The notes under the pieces are model-generated. The model had not been told where the DNA came from. It ran no database searches and worked only from the letters and a program-made list of their open reading frames with translations. A DNA stretch of 64,000 nucleotides, from positions 101,323,283 through 101,387,282 of the forward strand of contig NC_135723.1 in the NCBI RefSeq assembly GCF_964656455.1. The letters are read 5' to 3'. Shown here in pieces: positions 34,091 through 46,634 of the stretch (positions are counted from its first letter, which is position 1; each line of letters begins with the position of its first letter). Both the position numbers and the translations under genes were made by a program. The DNA comes from Halichoerus grypus. Taxonomy: Eukaryota; Chordata; Mammalia; Carnivora; Phocidae.

Positions 34091-35998
34091 CTAAAAAATA
34101 AGATGGCATAAGATAGCATTAATGATGCCTTATCTTTAAACTTATGTTTATAACATAAGTAATCATGAGAAGAATCAATCCTAGGAACTGCCCAGTTCAT
34201 CAATACCTCAGTGTCTGTTTTGTCTATGCCCAGATAATGATAGAGGTAACCCCCTAAAGGACGAGACAGACATCTTCCTAAGGTCCCTACAGGATTATCC
34301 TTACTGAATGCTCACCTATGGTGAACCTGCTTTAGCCACGTTACAATTCCTGCAGAAAAGGAGGGGCAACAAGATGAATGACTCTGACCTTTACTTTTTA
34401 AATATCTCAGTAAATATCCTTTCTAGGGGAAGGAGCTGTAACTGATAGGTGACGCTGCATGGGAAGGAACAAATCTTGTCATCGGGAATTGGAAAGACAC
34501 TGTCATATAATAAAAAGAGGATCGAATTTGGCATCAGACCTATATTTGTATTCAGACTGCTGTTTTTCTAGTTGTGTGATTCCTGAACAAAATAAGCTTA
34601 GTCCTCATTTCAGGAATAAAATGTGAACAATAAAGACACTGAGAATTAAATATAATTCTGGTTGAAGAGCTTAGAATATCCTGTAAACATTAGTGCTAAA
34701 TAAACAGGTATAAGAATCATCTTGTAATAATTATTAAGAATAATTATTAAGAATTGTAATAATTATTAAGAATAGTCAAAAACCTAAACTCTTTCCCTGA
34801 ACATTCCTGTGCCCCAAAGATTGGGCCCCTGGCCTACAGCATGAGCTCTGCCTTGATTCTTGGCTATCAACCACTCTCAGAGACTAAGAATTTAATTCAA
34901 GAGGAGGGGAAAAGAAAAACTGGGGAATGCAAGAAGAAGAGCTGAGAGAGGAGCCCTGCGTAAAACCTGGGGACAAATAGAAGTAAAAAGGAAGATGGGT
35001 TAGTTGGCCGCCAGTTCTTTCTTACTCAGTTTAAACAAATTCTACATATAAAATTGCATGTTTTATCTCTTTAGCTACATGGAAAGATCTTAGAGGAAAG
35101 GTAATCTTTCTTCAAGTTCTCTTATTCCTTCCCAAGAAAGTAGGCACAGATATAAGATATCAAATAAGTGTTTGCTGGTATTTTAATTTTTGCCAAAATA
35201 TAAAAGCATATTGTCCTATTTATTCCACATAATTGTAAGATATTGATGCTTATTGTTATCAAATTAAATTACAAATAAAACAGACTGATCATGGCAGTGG
35301 TGGGCATAATTTCTCCTGTTACAAAAGTCCTCAGCTTGTAAACAATTTGAAGACTGCTATAGATGCAGATAACTTCTCCAAATTATCATGCTAATTAGTA
35401 GCAGGAGAAAAAAAAAAATCACAGAAAAGATTGGAGAAATAACCAAAGGATGGAATACAACAAATAGGAAAGGATAACCCCATTACAAACTAGGATCGAC
35501 TGAAGGTAACTGTTCTTCAGATAGATATAGGGTTTTTTTTTTTTCCTTAAGTAGTCTTAGCATAAATTGTTCTTCCTGGAATGGAAATTCAAACATATCA
35601 CTGATTCTTTCACTCACTCTCATAACTACTTTCTGCAACTGGAGGTTTATTTTCCTATTAAATCTCCACCCCAGTCTCTCTCAAAAACAGTTGCTTTATT
35701 TTCTAATGCTTATTTCTTTTAAATTGTTAGTATCATTCATTTAAAATGTTTGGCAAATTGAAATTAGCTTTTTAGGCAACCAGAGGAATTTAAAATTATT
35801 AAAATTAGTTTCTGTTTAGACTTGTTTCAAAATAATGTTAATAAATATCTAGTAATTTTTTAAAACATGATGAAGTCAGTGGGAATGAATGGAGCTGCAG
35901 TATGAACAATCTTTATCAAATTACACAAACCTTTAGCACCTAGTAATAGGGTCTCTCTTAATCTCAATACACACCTTTGAGTTGAAATTAAAACTTAC
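34091..35998 (-). other. KMT2C intron 8
   Basis: A 1.9-kb intron. MIR-like sequence near 34530-34640, a small tandem repeat at 34722-34775, otherwise unique AT-rich sequence. Confidence 0.85.
34722..34775. repeat. Short tandem repeat, TTGTAATAATTATTAAGAA-type
   Basis: Two copies of a 19-bp unit with a 13-bp partial copy between them. Each unit holds the palindrome aataatt/aattatt. Confidence 0.8.
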
Positions 35999-36170
35999 TT
36001 GCAGTTCTGGCACACTTTGCACTCAGGACATTGCCAACCTGCACGTTTTAATGGAGTAACCGCTATATCCAGGCACATTCCATGATAGTGCTGACCACAA
36101 GTAGTACAAAAGAACTGATCTAAGAGGTCTCCCGGGCTGTCGCACACTGCACAGTTTGCATCTTCCTTTG
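35999..36170 (-). CDS. KMT2C: KMT2C exon 8: PHD finger 1
   Basis: The exon is 172 bp, with acceptor attatag and donor CTGCAA|gtaagt. The carried T from exon 7 plus CA gives Ser, after which KEDANCAVCDSPGDLL follows. The exon contains a complete Cys4-His-Cys3 PHD zinc finger (CAVC, FFCTTC, HYHGMC, WQCPEC) and begins the CxxC pair of the next finger (KVCQNC). PHD fingers in this N-terminal cluster are chromatin and partner-binding modules; the ligand of this one cannot be read from sequence. The exon ends with two bases (AA) of a Lys codon completed by exon 9. The matching human exon is a recurrent variant site and was copied to pericentromeric (BAGE-related) duplicons, so short-read mapping there is ambiguous in human. 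No duplicated copy is visible here. Confidence 0.96.
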
Positions 36171-37399
36171 CTATAATTAACAGTAAAACAATGAAATTGT
36201 TGTATAAGAGTTTAATATTTTTCTGACTTTACAATTTAAAAATCACTTGAAGGGAATTTGCATGGTCAATCTTTCAGACACTGGAGGTTATGCACATTGA
36301 ACTGATATCCAATCAGAAGAAGGTCTCAGTAAAACCACTCTTAAACATAGAGTTTTGCATATTTGTCCCTCCATCTACCTGAGACCATAAGCAGTTCTTA
36401 TCTAATTTTATATCCCTGGTACCAGTATTGATGCTGGGCACCTACTTAATGCTCAACATACACTTGCTGAAAAGAACCAAACAGGAAAATATCAACTGAG
36501 AAATGCCTTCAGGTGCAAAAATAACCATTTTATTTGGATGTTAAATATATTTTAAAATTAACAAGATAAGTCGAGACAAAATTAAGAAATGTTAAGATCA
36601 ATTAAATGCTTCTTAAGCATAAACACACTAATTTTTATTCATAGCAAATATATATATTTTTTAATCCTGGAAAACATCGTATGAAGGAGAACATTAAAGA
36701 TGGAAACTACATATTCATACACAAACACAAAACTTCATATACTAATTCTATATTCATCTATATTAATTGCCAGTCTGTAAAAAGGTATTAACATCTATAT
36801 AATTATGGATATCATCTATCCCTAAATGTGGATTAAAAGAAAGAGCACTTTTTAAGTTTTTACCACCTAAAACAAAAAATAAATGTAAGAATAACCTGCC
36901 TTGCCAACTACACAGTTAAACTCATGTACATAAGAAAAATAATGTGTCTAAAGTCACACCGATTTGATGATATATGTGTCTATATCTGACATTTATGTTC
37001 TCAACGAAATGGTTTGATTAGCTGATTATCTAAAGACTGTTTTAAATTGTATATACGAACCTTTTTTTCTCTTTTATTTTTTGAAGGTTTGGTCAGTCCC
37101 CTCTGGCTGTAAGCCCTTTCTACCTTCTTTTTTGTCCTCAGTCAAGCATCTTGAAACAGACTAATAATCTATTCCTTTTACTTCGCAAACCAGTTTTACA
37201 GGCCATAGAATTTCTGGCACAGAGACTTTTTGTTTTTATTTTAAAGTCCTTTTAAAATGGTAAAAACAATTCATGGTTTGAAGGCAGTACAAAAACAAGT
37301 CCCAGAATTTATCTACATGGCCAGCTGGAACCCTGGGGGCTGCACACCCACCATTCACCTGGCGCTACCTTCATGAGGCTACCAATGATCTATGAAATC

Positions 37400-38580
37400 C
37401 AAAGGTTACTTTTTTGACCTTATCTTATTTGCACTCTGCAGCATTTCCATTCCTCTCCACTCCCACATGACAGTACCTTGGCTTCTGTAATGGCAGCTTT
37501 CTCCTGATTTCTCCTTAGGTCTCCCATGCCTCCCTGTCACGCTGTGTTGGCTTTGTACCCCTACAATTCCTCTACATGCTGGAGTGTCTTGGGATTTTAT
37601 CCTGTTCCTTCTTTTAAAATTTCGCACAGTTTCCCTTTGTGATCACACCAACCCCCATGTTATAAAATACCACCATGATTCCCAAATCTGTATCACCGGC
37701 CCCAAACTTCTTTCTAAACTACAAGATGTATTTTCAAGTCTCATGGGACCTCAACAGCCAGATGTTCTAAAAAATACTCAAAACTCAACACCTCTAAAAT
37801 AAAACATTTTTAAAACCTAAACCTCTCCCTTTTTTCTCAACCAGCTGGGTAAAGGCAGAAACTCTACTATCACTATTACTCTTCCCTGACCCAACACATC
37901 CAGCCAGACACCAATTCTGACTGAGTCAACTTCCTATATATCCTTTTTCCTTCTGTTTGTACAGTTCAGTTCAGTCCACTCTGCCTTGTAATTATACTAT
38001 CTTCTAAAAGGAATTCCTGCTTGTTGACCTTTCCCTAATCATCTTCTACACATCTAGAGCAAGTTTTCAAAATTGTGAATCTGTAATGCCCTGCTTAAAA
38101 GTTTACCAATAACTCCTTTTTCACGTGAAAAAAAGATCAAAATTTTCTAGCATAAGGGAAAGGAAAAAAAAAAAAAAAAGCCCTTTACCTCCCTTTCTAA
38201 CAGAATCTCATGGCCACTCAGTATTCCTGGTGATACCAAGGAGTTTGCAATGCACATTCACACAACATGCTGGTCAGTGCTCATGTGCTCATACACATTG
38301 CTCCCCACTGCTTGAAATATTGTTCCTTTGCTGTGCTGTGCCCCTAGCTCTTTCCAAAGAAGCCTTCAAAACTCTGCTCACACACATTCCTGAATATCTA
38401 ACATTACTACACCTAAAGATCCATCCATTTGTTGAATATTCCTTTTCCCCATATACTGAGAATACACTGTTATATAATCAAGTAATTATAACATAATACT
38501 CGGAACCCTTAAAGGGTAGGGACCTTGTTTTGTTCAACTTTGTATCCTCAATTTCCTAGCACAAATCAAGTCTTATTAAA
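37400..38580 (+). mobile_element. L2 LINE relic
   Basis: Low-divergence landmarks of an L2 3' end are readable at 38.3-38.4 kb (ctcccc-actgcttgaaatat and a 'ttccaaagaagccttcaaaa' block). The upstream 0.9 kb is similar in composition but uncertain. Interrupted by an A-run near 38166. Confidence 0.5.
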
Positions 38581-38707
38581 TATCTTAAATGAAGAACTTC
38601 TAAAATCACTTTTAAATGATTCTTTGAGCGGCATTCAAAATAAAGCATTAATTTAAAAATGGAAATGTCATAAATTAGTTCATTTTTGATAGAAATAACA
38701 CAATAGG

Positions 38708-38901
38708 GCGCCTGGGTGGCTCAGTCGTTAAGCGTCTGCCTTCGGCTCAGGTCATGATCCCAGGGTCCTGGGATCGAGCCCCACATCGGGCTCCCTGCTC
38801 AGAGGAGAGTCTGCTTCTCCCTCTCCCACTCCCCCTGCTTGTGTTCCTGCTCTCGCTCTCTTTCTGTCAAATAAATAAATAAAATCTTAAAAAAAAAAAA
38901 G
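38708..38901 (+). mobile_element. CAN SINE with TSD
   Basis: Complete young-type copy. Target-site duplication tagaaataacacaatagg at 38690-38707 and 38902-38919. Confidence 0.96.
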
Positions 38902-39149
38902 TAGAAATAACACAATAGGGTGAATTTTTTTAATACTAAGAGACAGTGCCAGTATTTACTCATTCAAACTATGTACATTTAAAAACTAACCCTTGATTTT
39001 TTGCCTCTCCTCAAAACTTACAGAAATTGAAGCAAATACTGTGCTCTGATTATCAGATACTCAGTTCATCTTTCTACTGTAATTTGCAGGGAACACTGTC
39101 TAAATGCTTCTGTGAAATCTTCCAGAGTTTACTATTCTGCCACTTAACT

Positions 39150-39410
39150 TGCCGTAGCAGCTACTAGTCACATGGGGCTACTGGGCAACTGAAAGGTGAT
39201 TATCCAAACTTTACTAGGAAAAAAATAACATCAAATATCTCAAAAATTTTATTGCTTACATGCTGAAATACTAATATTCTGGATATACTGGGTTAAATAT
39301 ATATTTTTTAAATTAATTGTAATTTTTAAAAGTTTTTAACATGACTACTAGAAAGATTTAAATTACTCATATTGTTCACATCATATTTCTGTTGCACAGC
39401 ACTGTTTTAT
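39150..39410 (+). repeat. Ancient interspersed repeat, same family as 1.85 and 18.86 kb
   Basis: Begins ccgtagcagctactagtcac, contains 'atattctggatatactggg' and ends 'ttgcacagcactgtttta'. Confidence 0.5.
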
Positions 39411-40629
39411 ACAGCAAAGCCCATTCTACAATAAGATAACTGTGTATATCACTGTGGCAGAGATTACTTCTTCCTCTATGATAGTTTGCAACAATTCCTT
39501 AATGGCAATACTGTCATGTTGTTCAATTAGTATGGATCACTGGTAATAAGTTAGACAAAGAAAAACATCCACATGACACATTCAGTCTAAAAACATTTCC
39601 TATGCATTATGTAAAAATAATAATAGAAAAAAAGCACTACATCAAGAAATGAGGTTGGTTCCAACCATTTCCCCAATCAGGAAGAAGATAAGTACAGAAA
39701 TACCAAAACAGCCTTTTGGAGGTCATGCAAAAAATATTACTACATAGCTTAAGTGTTGTGTCAGAAATAAGCATATGAACATATACATACATATACGCCC
39801 CACAGAGATATTAAGTTTGAAGCAATAATCAAACAATGAAGTGAAATTTTTCTTTAAGTGGTTGAAAAGGCAGAAGAGATTGAGTGGAAGACTAAAGCTA
39901 AAGCTAACTTAAGAGAAGACAGGAGTTAAATCCAGGCCAATTTGGCTCCAAAGATCATGCTCTTTACAAATCGCTATTTACTCCCACTGGAAGGGCAAAT
40001 AAGGTGAAGAGTATCTGCGCATGTACAGAAGGAAGAAGGAAAGTGCCAGCAAAGGCATAGAATGAAGAAGCTAAATGACGGAGGAGGAGCAAGAAAAGAG
40101 CGGGAAAAACAGAAGGATCAGCTGTGGACAAGGTCACATCCTGTGGCAGCTGCGACAAGAGAAGAGATGGAGGAAAAGACAAGAACACTGAGCCTAAATG
40201 AGAAGGGACCGTGTCAGAGACACTTGGTCAAGCTGGAAGGCGAGACTACTGCTTACGCAGGAGAATATAAACCCTGGTGAAGAACAACAGAAGTCACATT
40301 GCTGCCAGACTCCATCCTCACAGCTTTGTAACTTCCATCAACATCACAGCACCTATCATCTCTGCTTCCATTCCTGGCAGGACACTGCACTGGACTAAAT
40401 GGAATCACTAGCAAGAAAAACTAAATCATGAATGTTGTCCGGAGAGGCTGGCCCACAGAGCAGGCAGGTAGGTAAGAAAGTTCAGGGACTGACAGAATTT
40501 AGGGTAACAGAAAAGTAGCAGGACTTGGTATCAAGAGATACAAAGACACCCAAGAAAATGAAGTAAGAGAAGTTAAATCTGAGTGATGAGTGAATACACT
40601 GGGAAGAGGAGGGAATGAAGAGATACACC

Positions 40630-40920
40630 ACTCTCACGTTTGAACCCTTCCAAAACTTCTCACTGCAGACAGAATATCTAAACCCTTCCCTTGTTCACAA
40701 GACCTAGGTGATCTAGGCTTTGTTCACTCTGATGTTGTCTCTACTGTCCACCTAGGAGACACTGTATTCCAGGCACAGTGACTAGCTGTCATTCCACAAT
40801 CTTGCCAGGCCCATTCCTCAAGACCTGTACAGTAGTTGTTCACTCTTTCTGGAATGTGCTTTCCTCTGATCTTGCATGGTTGGCTCCTTGCCATTTGGCT
40901 TTCCCTGAGAGGCAAAATAC
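40630..40920 (+). mobile_element. L2 LINE relic
   Basis: Order of blocks as in the L2 3' end: 'aacccttccaaaacttctca', an aatcttgccaggcccattcc block, 'tttctggaatgtgctttcc'. Confidence 0.6.
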
Positions 40921-41289
40921 TACTCAGTAAGTGTATCTGGCTATGTCTCCAAGATGGTATTTAGTGTAAAATTCCTAGACAAGGTTAGTGTATTACTTGC
41001 ATCATCATGAAAATAATGATGAAGCCAGGACCAGCATTTACCTATGACAAAGCACCCTAAAATTGTTTTCTGATGAAAATCTTGGCCTTGCTTATAGGTT
41101 CTCTCTTTGCTGGGATTTCTTTCTAATGAGGTCCATTTTTTTATTCAACTTTCATAAAAAGATGTCAGTCTAACTCCTAACTCAGCTACCTATCAAGCAT
41201 ATTGCTCTACACTTAGCCAGCAGCATAAAGAATTACATGCAATGTATACATATAATTTGGGTCTTAGATAAGAGCTGGAATAGCTACCA

Positions 41290-41430
41290 TTTTGTAAAGC
41301 AATTCATATACACAAAGTAAAATGCTACATGGTTTCCATTAATTGTTATTTAACCCTCATAGTAACATTGGTATTTAAGCCCCATTTTTTAAAAATAATA
41401 AGTACCTTGTGCTATGACACACAATTAGAT
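41290..41430 (+). mobile_element. Probable MIR relic
   Basis: Shows 'tttaaccctcatagtaacat' and 'aagccccattttttaaaaat' in MIR order. Weak. Confidence 0.45.
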
Positions 41431-43565
41431 CAGCTAAAAATATTTAGGAAAGATTTTATGAAGACTATTGCATCATCTTGTAAATTACTACAATACATTC
41501 TACGTGCAAAATTCTCTATATCCTTGGATTAAGACAGGCGGTCAGAAAGCTGTGTATATATACTGCACTGGTTAAGATCCTCGAGGAATAGAATTTACTC
41601 AACTGGGCTTTGGTTTCATACCACTGGCTTATTTTGAGGGCTGTTATAAGAAATTGCCCTGTGGGATTTGTTTTGCTACAGTGTATAATGTATATATAGT
41701 CTTAGTATAAAGTGAATTCTTTTGCCATTACTATGAATCACGTCACTGTTCATACTCCCTTCTTTGTGTTGATTGCTGGAAAGCTCTGGAGCCAAGTTTG
41801 TGGCTTAGGTCTAGAAAGTATGCATTTATTTCCCAAAATACTAGTGTCACTGTTATCTTCATATTTATACTATCCTTATTTTCCCATGGCCAAATTTCCT
41901 TCCATATTTTTAGTTTTATTTTATCCTACTATTCGTGTATTTTTATGAGTCTCCATAAATCTGTTTTGGAACAAGGCACAGTGCCAATAATTTCAGGGTA
42001 TCTTTTAGCTCTGTATGCCAACACAGACCTCTCATTGTATGTGTGGTGAGAGCAGCTCATCTCCTCTCAGTCCTTACACTTCATGACTTTACACAATGTC
42101 TACTATGGTCTCGAACAATAAATGAGACTATTAGAACACAGCCTGCAGTAGAAAGTAGGATGGCCATTAACTAACAAAACATTTAATATTAGAAATGTGG
42201 TCCCAGGGAAGTCTGTATATTGTTTACTGAGCTCTGAAGTATGACTAAGTACAAAACACTGAATAAAATTCAGATTCTTAAACACACATACAGTTGTTTT
42301 ATTTGACTGGCAAAGTGCATTATACCACCCGGAACATAATCAACTCTGATCACCGACATCACGGTGCACCTATGTGAAGTAATTCACTACATGACGTCTT
42401 AAAATAAACAACACCCATGACAGCTGCTGTGCATGAATGTTCTTTTCTCCCAGATTTAAATATGTAATCATGAACATATTTTAAATTTTAAATCCCTTAT
42501 TCACCTAAATACAATCTCACATTTCAGTTTGCCCTACCTGTAATTTCTGTCTGTGATTAAGGACAACATGATTATACACATAAACAAAAATAATTTTAAC
42601 TGAAGATGAAATTATGTTCCTGAGATTATACAATCTAACTGTATTTGAGACTATTTAAGTTTAAGCCCGAGGTAGCTATATTTATGTTTCACAGACCTGG
42701 AAAAGATTTTTTTAGAAAAGCTTTCATCAATATTGCTAAGATACAGACAAAAGCTAACACTAAGGTAACTAACAGGTCACATAAAAAAGACTGAATAAAG
42801 CATCACAGAGATTTTACAATGAGACTGGAAATTCAATTTTCCAGGGGGAAAAAAATCCCAAAGTATACATGCTCATTGGAAATCCATATACTAAGAAAAA
42901 GGCAAGATCTCTGTTTAACAATAAAGATAGGAAAGAGTTATAATTTTCTGTACAACAAATTTCAAACATTTAAATATTTTCATGTAGTTATAAAATACGG
43001 TTTAGAAAAGAAAGGAAAAAAGCACAACTGAGGATTACAGGTAACCAAGATAGATAAATCAAGAAGAAGCAGTAACAGAGATTTCTATTATGATTAGCAG
43101 GGCTATACAATTACCAAGAATTTCAAAAGTGTTTGCTAAGCCTATTAATGTACACCCTGAAATAACACCTGAGTGAATCATCTTCTAATTCTCTAACTGG
43201 ATGGTATTTTGGTGTAGAAGACACTGAATACTGTTTAACTTTTTAAATGACTTTATAGTACATACTAAAATACTTTATACTCAGTATTTCTTTCTACAGT
43301 GGTTTAAAAAAAATTTTTTTAATAAGAATTTAAAACATGCAAACTGTCTTTGAAATTTCAAGGAAATACCTTTGGTATTTTTCAATGATATTGGTGATAA
43401 CAGATTCCCCCCCGAGGATCTCTGGCAAAGATCCCTTAGATTATCAAGATTATATAATATTACCTTTTAATACAAGCAAAATAACAATTAGGGAGTTTAC
43501 AATATTAGTTATTTGAAGTAAGTACACTGATAAATGTTTAAAAAGTAGGTCTATAGTAAACTTAC

Positions 43566-43728
43566 ATCTTTCGGGAGCTTGGTCGATGTGCTCTGGACAC
43601 AGAAGGAAGAAGTTCCGAAAGTCCTGAAAGGTACCAGCTCCCGCAGCACAAGGATAATGGTACATCTGGGTGCATTTCTCTTCACAGCATTTAATAGTGG
43701 CTCCAAGGTGCTTACAAAATGCACATCG
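43566..43728 (-). CDS. KMT2C: KMT2C exon 7: C-terminal half of extended PHD finger 1
   Basis: First KMT2C coding exon in the window. KMT2C is the catalytic H3K4 mono-methyltransferase of the nuclear MLL3 COMPASS-like complex at enhancers. The exon is 163 bp, enters in phase 0 after a tttcag acceptor and ends at AGAT|gtaag, leaving one base for the Ser codon shared with exon 8. It encodes the RCAFCKHLGATIKC start, a CTQMYHYPC core and the FLLCPEHIDQAPER end. The Cys/His spacing is that of the PHD part of a C2HC-PHD (extended PHD) module, whose pre-PHD zinc knuckle lies in upstream exons outside the window. The window reads DFRNFFLL where I recall DFSHIFLL in human; no zinc ligand is affected. 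The minus-strand frame remains open on both sides, but the splice signals set the exon limits. Confidence 0.95.
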
Positions 43729-44911
43729 CTGAAAGGGGGCAAATGGGAAAGAAATCTCTTTATAAGACCTGGAAAAGGAGCATTCAAATGTGGGGCTAGG
43801 AAGGTATTTAAAAAAAGTCTTGCATTCACTACTAGTAAAACAATTTAAACCTCCGTAATACTAAATAAAGGATCCATTAAAAATGAGAAAATCTAAAGTA
43901 CTCAGTTGAGTGCTTGGTATAATACAGGTTCATCCATTCAAGTTTAGAAAGTGAGCATTTCACTTTTTTCTACTGACTTTTGCCAAAAACAACTAAAAAC
44001 TTTTTAAATTAGTAATATGGTTGAAAAGGCAGGTGTCTAGTTGTGGGTTATTTCAACACATTTTAAATCCCACCAACAAACCATTTAAAATGAATCTATA
44101 CTGTTTACAAAACCTCTTACTATTTTCACCCTACCTAAAAATAAGTGTGAAATAAACCACACTCAATCGTAGAATACGTTAATAAGGGATGATCCTAGGA
44201 TTAAAGGTATACCTACAAATCTACACATTTCCCTGTAGCAATTAGTTTCAAGTTTCTTAATAAAAACTGGGAATGGGAAGAAAAATTACATCATCTAGGT
44301 ATCTCCTTTCCCTATTTCAACCTGCCTCTACTCTCTTGCTAGTGGTAAAAGCAGAGAAGGAAGCTCCAATACAAACACAGGGGAAGTGCAGGGCAACTAA
44401 AGGTGTAAGAAGTCAATACAAATTGCCTACAATGTGACCTGTACTTACTCAGCTTTCCCTAAGAATGATTAATAAACTCTCCCTCATCCTCCCAAGGTAA
44501 TTCTGGGTATCACTTTCTTTGTGGGTCTTTTGCCAGATAGCCTGCATCATACATTATAAAATCTCTCTTCTGCAGATGCCTAGCTGTCTATCTTGTATAG
44601 GCTTCTGTTTTAGCATTCATGCCATTGCATGAGAATTATTTACTTGTCTTTTCATCCTAGTCCTGGATCCTTGAGGAGAGGCACATATTTTGCTATCTTT
44701 GTATCTGTAGCACTGTGAATGCCACTTGACACAGAAAGCCCTAATAAACAGGTGTTCATATTTATATGTACTAAATGGACTTCACTGTTGGTAATCTCAT
44801 TGTTAAGTGTGGTTCATGAAAGCATAATTGAAACAACAGAAGCCAAATGGGACAATCTGTGGTAAAACTGGCCCTCCTGAAAGAAGTTGCTAACATTACT
44901 AAGAAGATCTT

Positions 44912-45112
44912 TTTTTTAAAAGATTTTATTCATTTATTAGAAGAGAGAGAGAGCATGGGGGGGGTGGCACAGAGAGGAGGAAGAGGGAGAGAGAGAGAGA
45001 AGCAGACTCCCCACTGAGCAGAGAGCCCGATGCAGAACTCAATCCCAGGACGCTGAGATCATGACCTGAGCCAAAGTCAGACGCTTAACAGACTGAGCCA
45101 CCCAGGCGCCCC
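44912..45112 (-). mobile_element. CAN SINE (minus) with TSD
   Basis: Reverse copy with GA-rich tail strand. Target-site duplication aagaagatctt at 44901-44911 and 45113-45123. Confidence 0.94.
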
Positions 45113-45183
45113 AAGAAGATCTTCACATGCTAACATACTTATTCTATATTCTGCTAGTCTATCAGAGGATACAATAGTTTTTA

Positions 45184-45381
45184 TTTTATTATTATTTATC
45201 TATTTATTTATTTGACAGAGAGAGACACAGCGAGAGAGGGAACACAAGCAGGGGGAGTGGGAGAGGGAGAAGCAGACTCCCCTCTGAGCAGGGAGCCCGA
45301 TGTGGGGCTCGATCCCAGGACCCCGGGATCATGACCCGAGCCGAAGGCAGAGGCTTAACGACTGAGCCACCCAGGCGCCCC
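45184..45381 (-). mobile_element. CAN SINE (minus) with TSD
   Basis: Young-type reverse copy only 71 bp from the previous one and in the same orientation. Target-site duplication tacaatagttttta at 45170-45183 and 45382-45395. Confidence 0.95.
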
Positions 45382-45792
45382 TACAATAGTTTTTAAATTA
45401 TAATTCATTCCAGCATTTTATATAAGGTGCCATCAAATTCTTCCATCAGTCCATGGCACTGAACCAATGTAACAATGTTTAGTATCTCTTGATGAGTCTT
45501 CTACACATTTTGAGTACTGTCAATAGACCACTATAGCGTCTAGGTGACTCATAAACACTAGTTGTATCTGTGGCATTTCTGTTGTCTATAATGTCCACAA
45601 GTTCAAAGACTAATAAACATTTCACTTCTCTTTTTGTACTTATGGGTGCTACATCATTAAAAAGACAAGAAAAGCAAGCTTTATTTCTCTTTGTAAAGTG
45701 TAATAACCAGCTTTTTCTGATTATTATTATTTTTATGTTATGACGTCTCAGGGTCTCTAAATATGTTTAGTGTATTAACACAACCCAGAATT

Positions 45793-46634
45793 TATTTTTT
45801 TTTATTATTGTTATGTTAATCACCATACATTACATCATTAGTTTTTGATGTAGTGTTCCATGATTCATTGTTTGCGTATAACACCCAGTGCTCCATGCAG
45901 AACGTGCCCTCCTCAATACCCATCACCAGGCTAACCAATCCTCCCACCCCCCTTCCCCTCTAGAACCCTCAGTTTGTTTTTCAGAGTCCATCATCTCTCA
46001 TGGTTCGTCTCCCCCTCCGATTTCACCCCCTTCATTCTTCCCCTCCTGCTATCTTTTTTTTTTTTTTAACATATAACGTATTATTTGTTTCAGAGGTACA
46101 GGTCTGTGATTCAACAGTCTTACACAATTCACAGTGCTCACCATAGCACATACCCTCCCCAATGTCTGTCACCCAGTCACCCCATCCCTCCCACCCACCA
46201 CCACTCCAGCAACCTTCAGTTTCTTTCCTGAGATTAAGAATTCCTCATGTCAGTGAGGTGAGGTCATATGATACATGTCTTTCTCTGGTTGACTTCTTTC
46301 ACTCAGAATACCCTCCAGTTCCATCCATGTCGTTGCAAATGGCACGATTTCATTCCATTTGATGGCTGCATAATATTCCATTGTGTATATATACTTCTTT
46401 ATCCATTCATCTGTCGATGGACATCTTGGCTCTTTCCACAGTTTGGCTATTGTGGACATTGTTGCTATAAACATCGGAGTGCACGTACCCCTTCGGGTCC
46501 CTACATTTGTATCTTTGGGGTAAATACCCAGTAGTGCAATTGCTGGATCGTATGGTAGCTCTATTTCCAACTTTTTGAGGAACCTCCATACTGTTTTCCA
46601 GAGTGGCTGTACCAGCTTGCATTCCCACCAACAG
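45793..46634 (-). mobile_element. 5'-truncated L1 (minus) with two 3' modules
   Basis: The minus strand encodes an L1 ORF2p C-terminus ([51 protein letters not shown]), then a 3' untranslated region with a poly-A run (T14 at 46054-46067 on plus). A second, different L1-type 3' end of about 260 bp follows. A single 17-bp duplication taacacaacccagaatt (45776-45792 and 46635-46651) flanks the whole, showing one integration. The frame is truncated and nonfunctional. Confidence 0.88.

Larger units (their letters stand above)
36171..43565 (-). other. KMT2C intron 7
   Basis: A 7.4-kb intron with L2 relics at about 37.4-38.58 kb and 40.63-40.92 kb, a CAN SINE at 38.7 kb, an ancient repeat at 39.15-39.41 kb and a probable MIR at 41.29-41.43 kb. 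36180-37370, 39430-40620 (a purine-rich stretch at 39.86-40.25 kb) and 41440-43560 show no exon. Confidence 0.85.

Noticed and set aside
39964..40398. Overlapping short frames around a purine-rich stretch
   Set aside because: No domain, no splice sites, no start context, and composition explains the openness.
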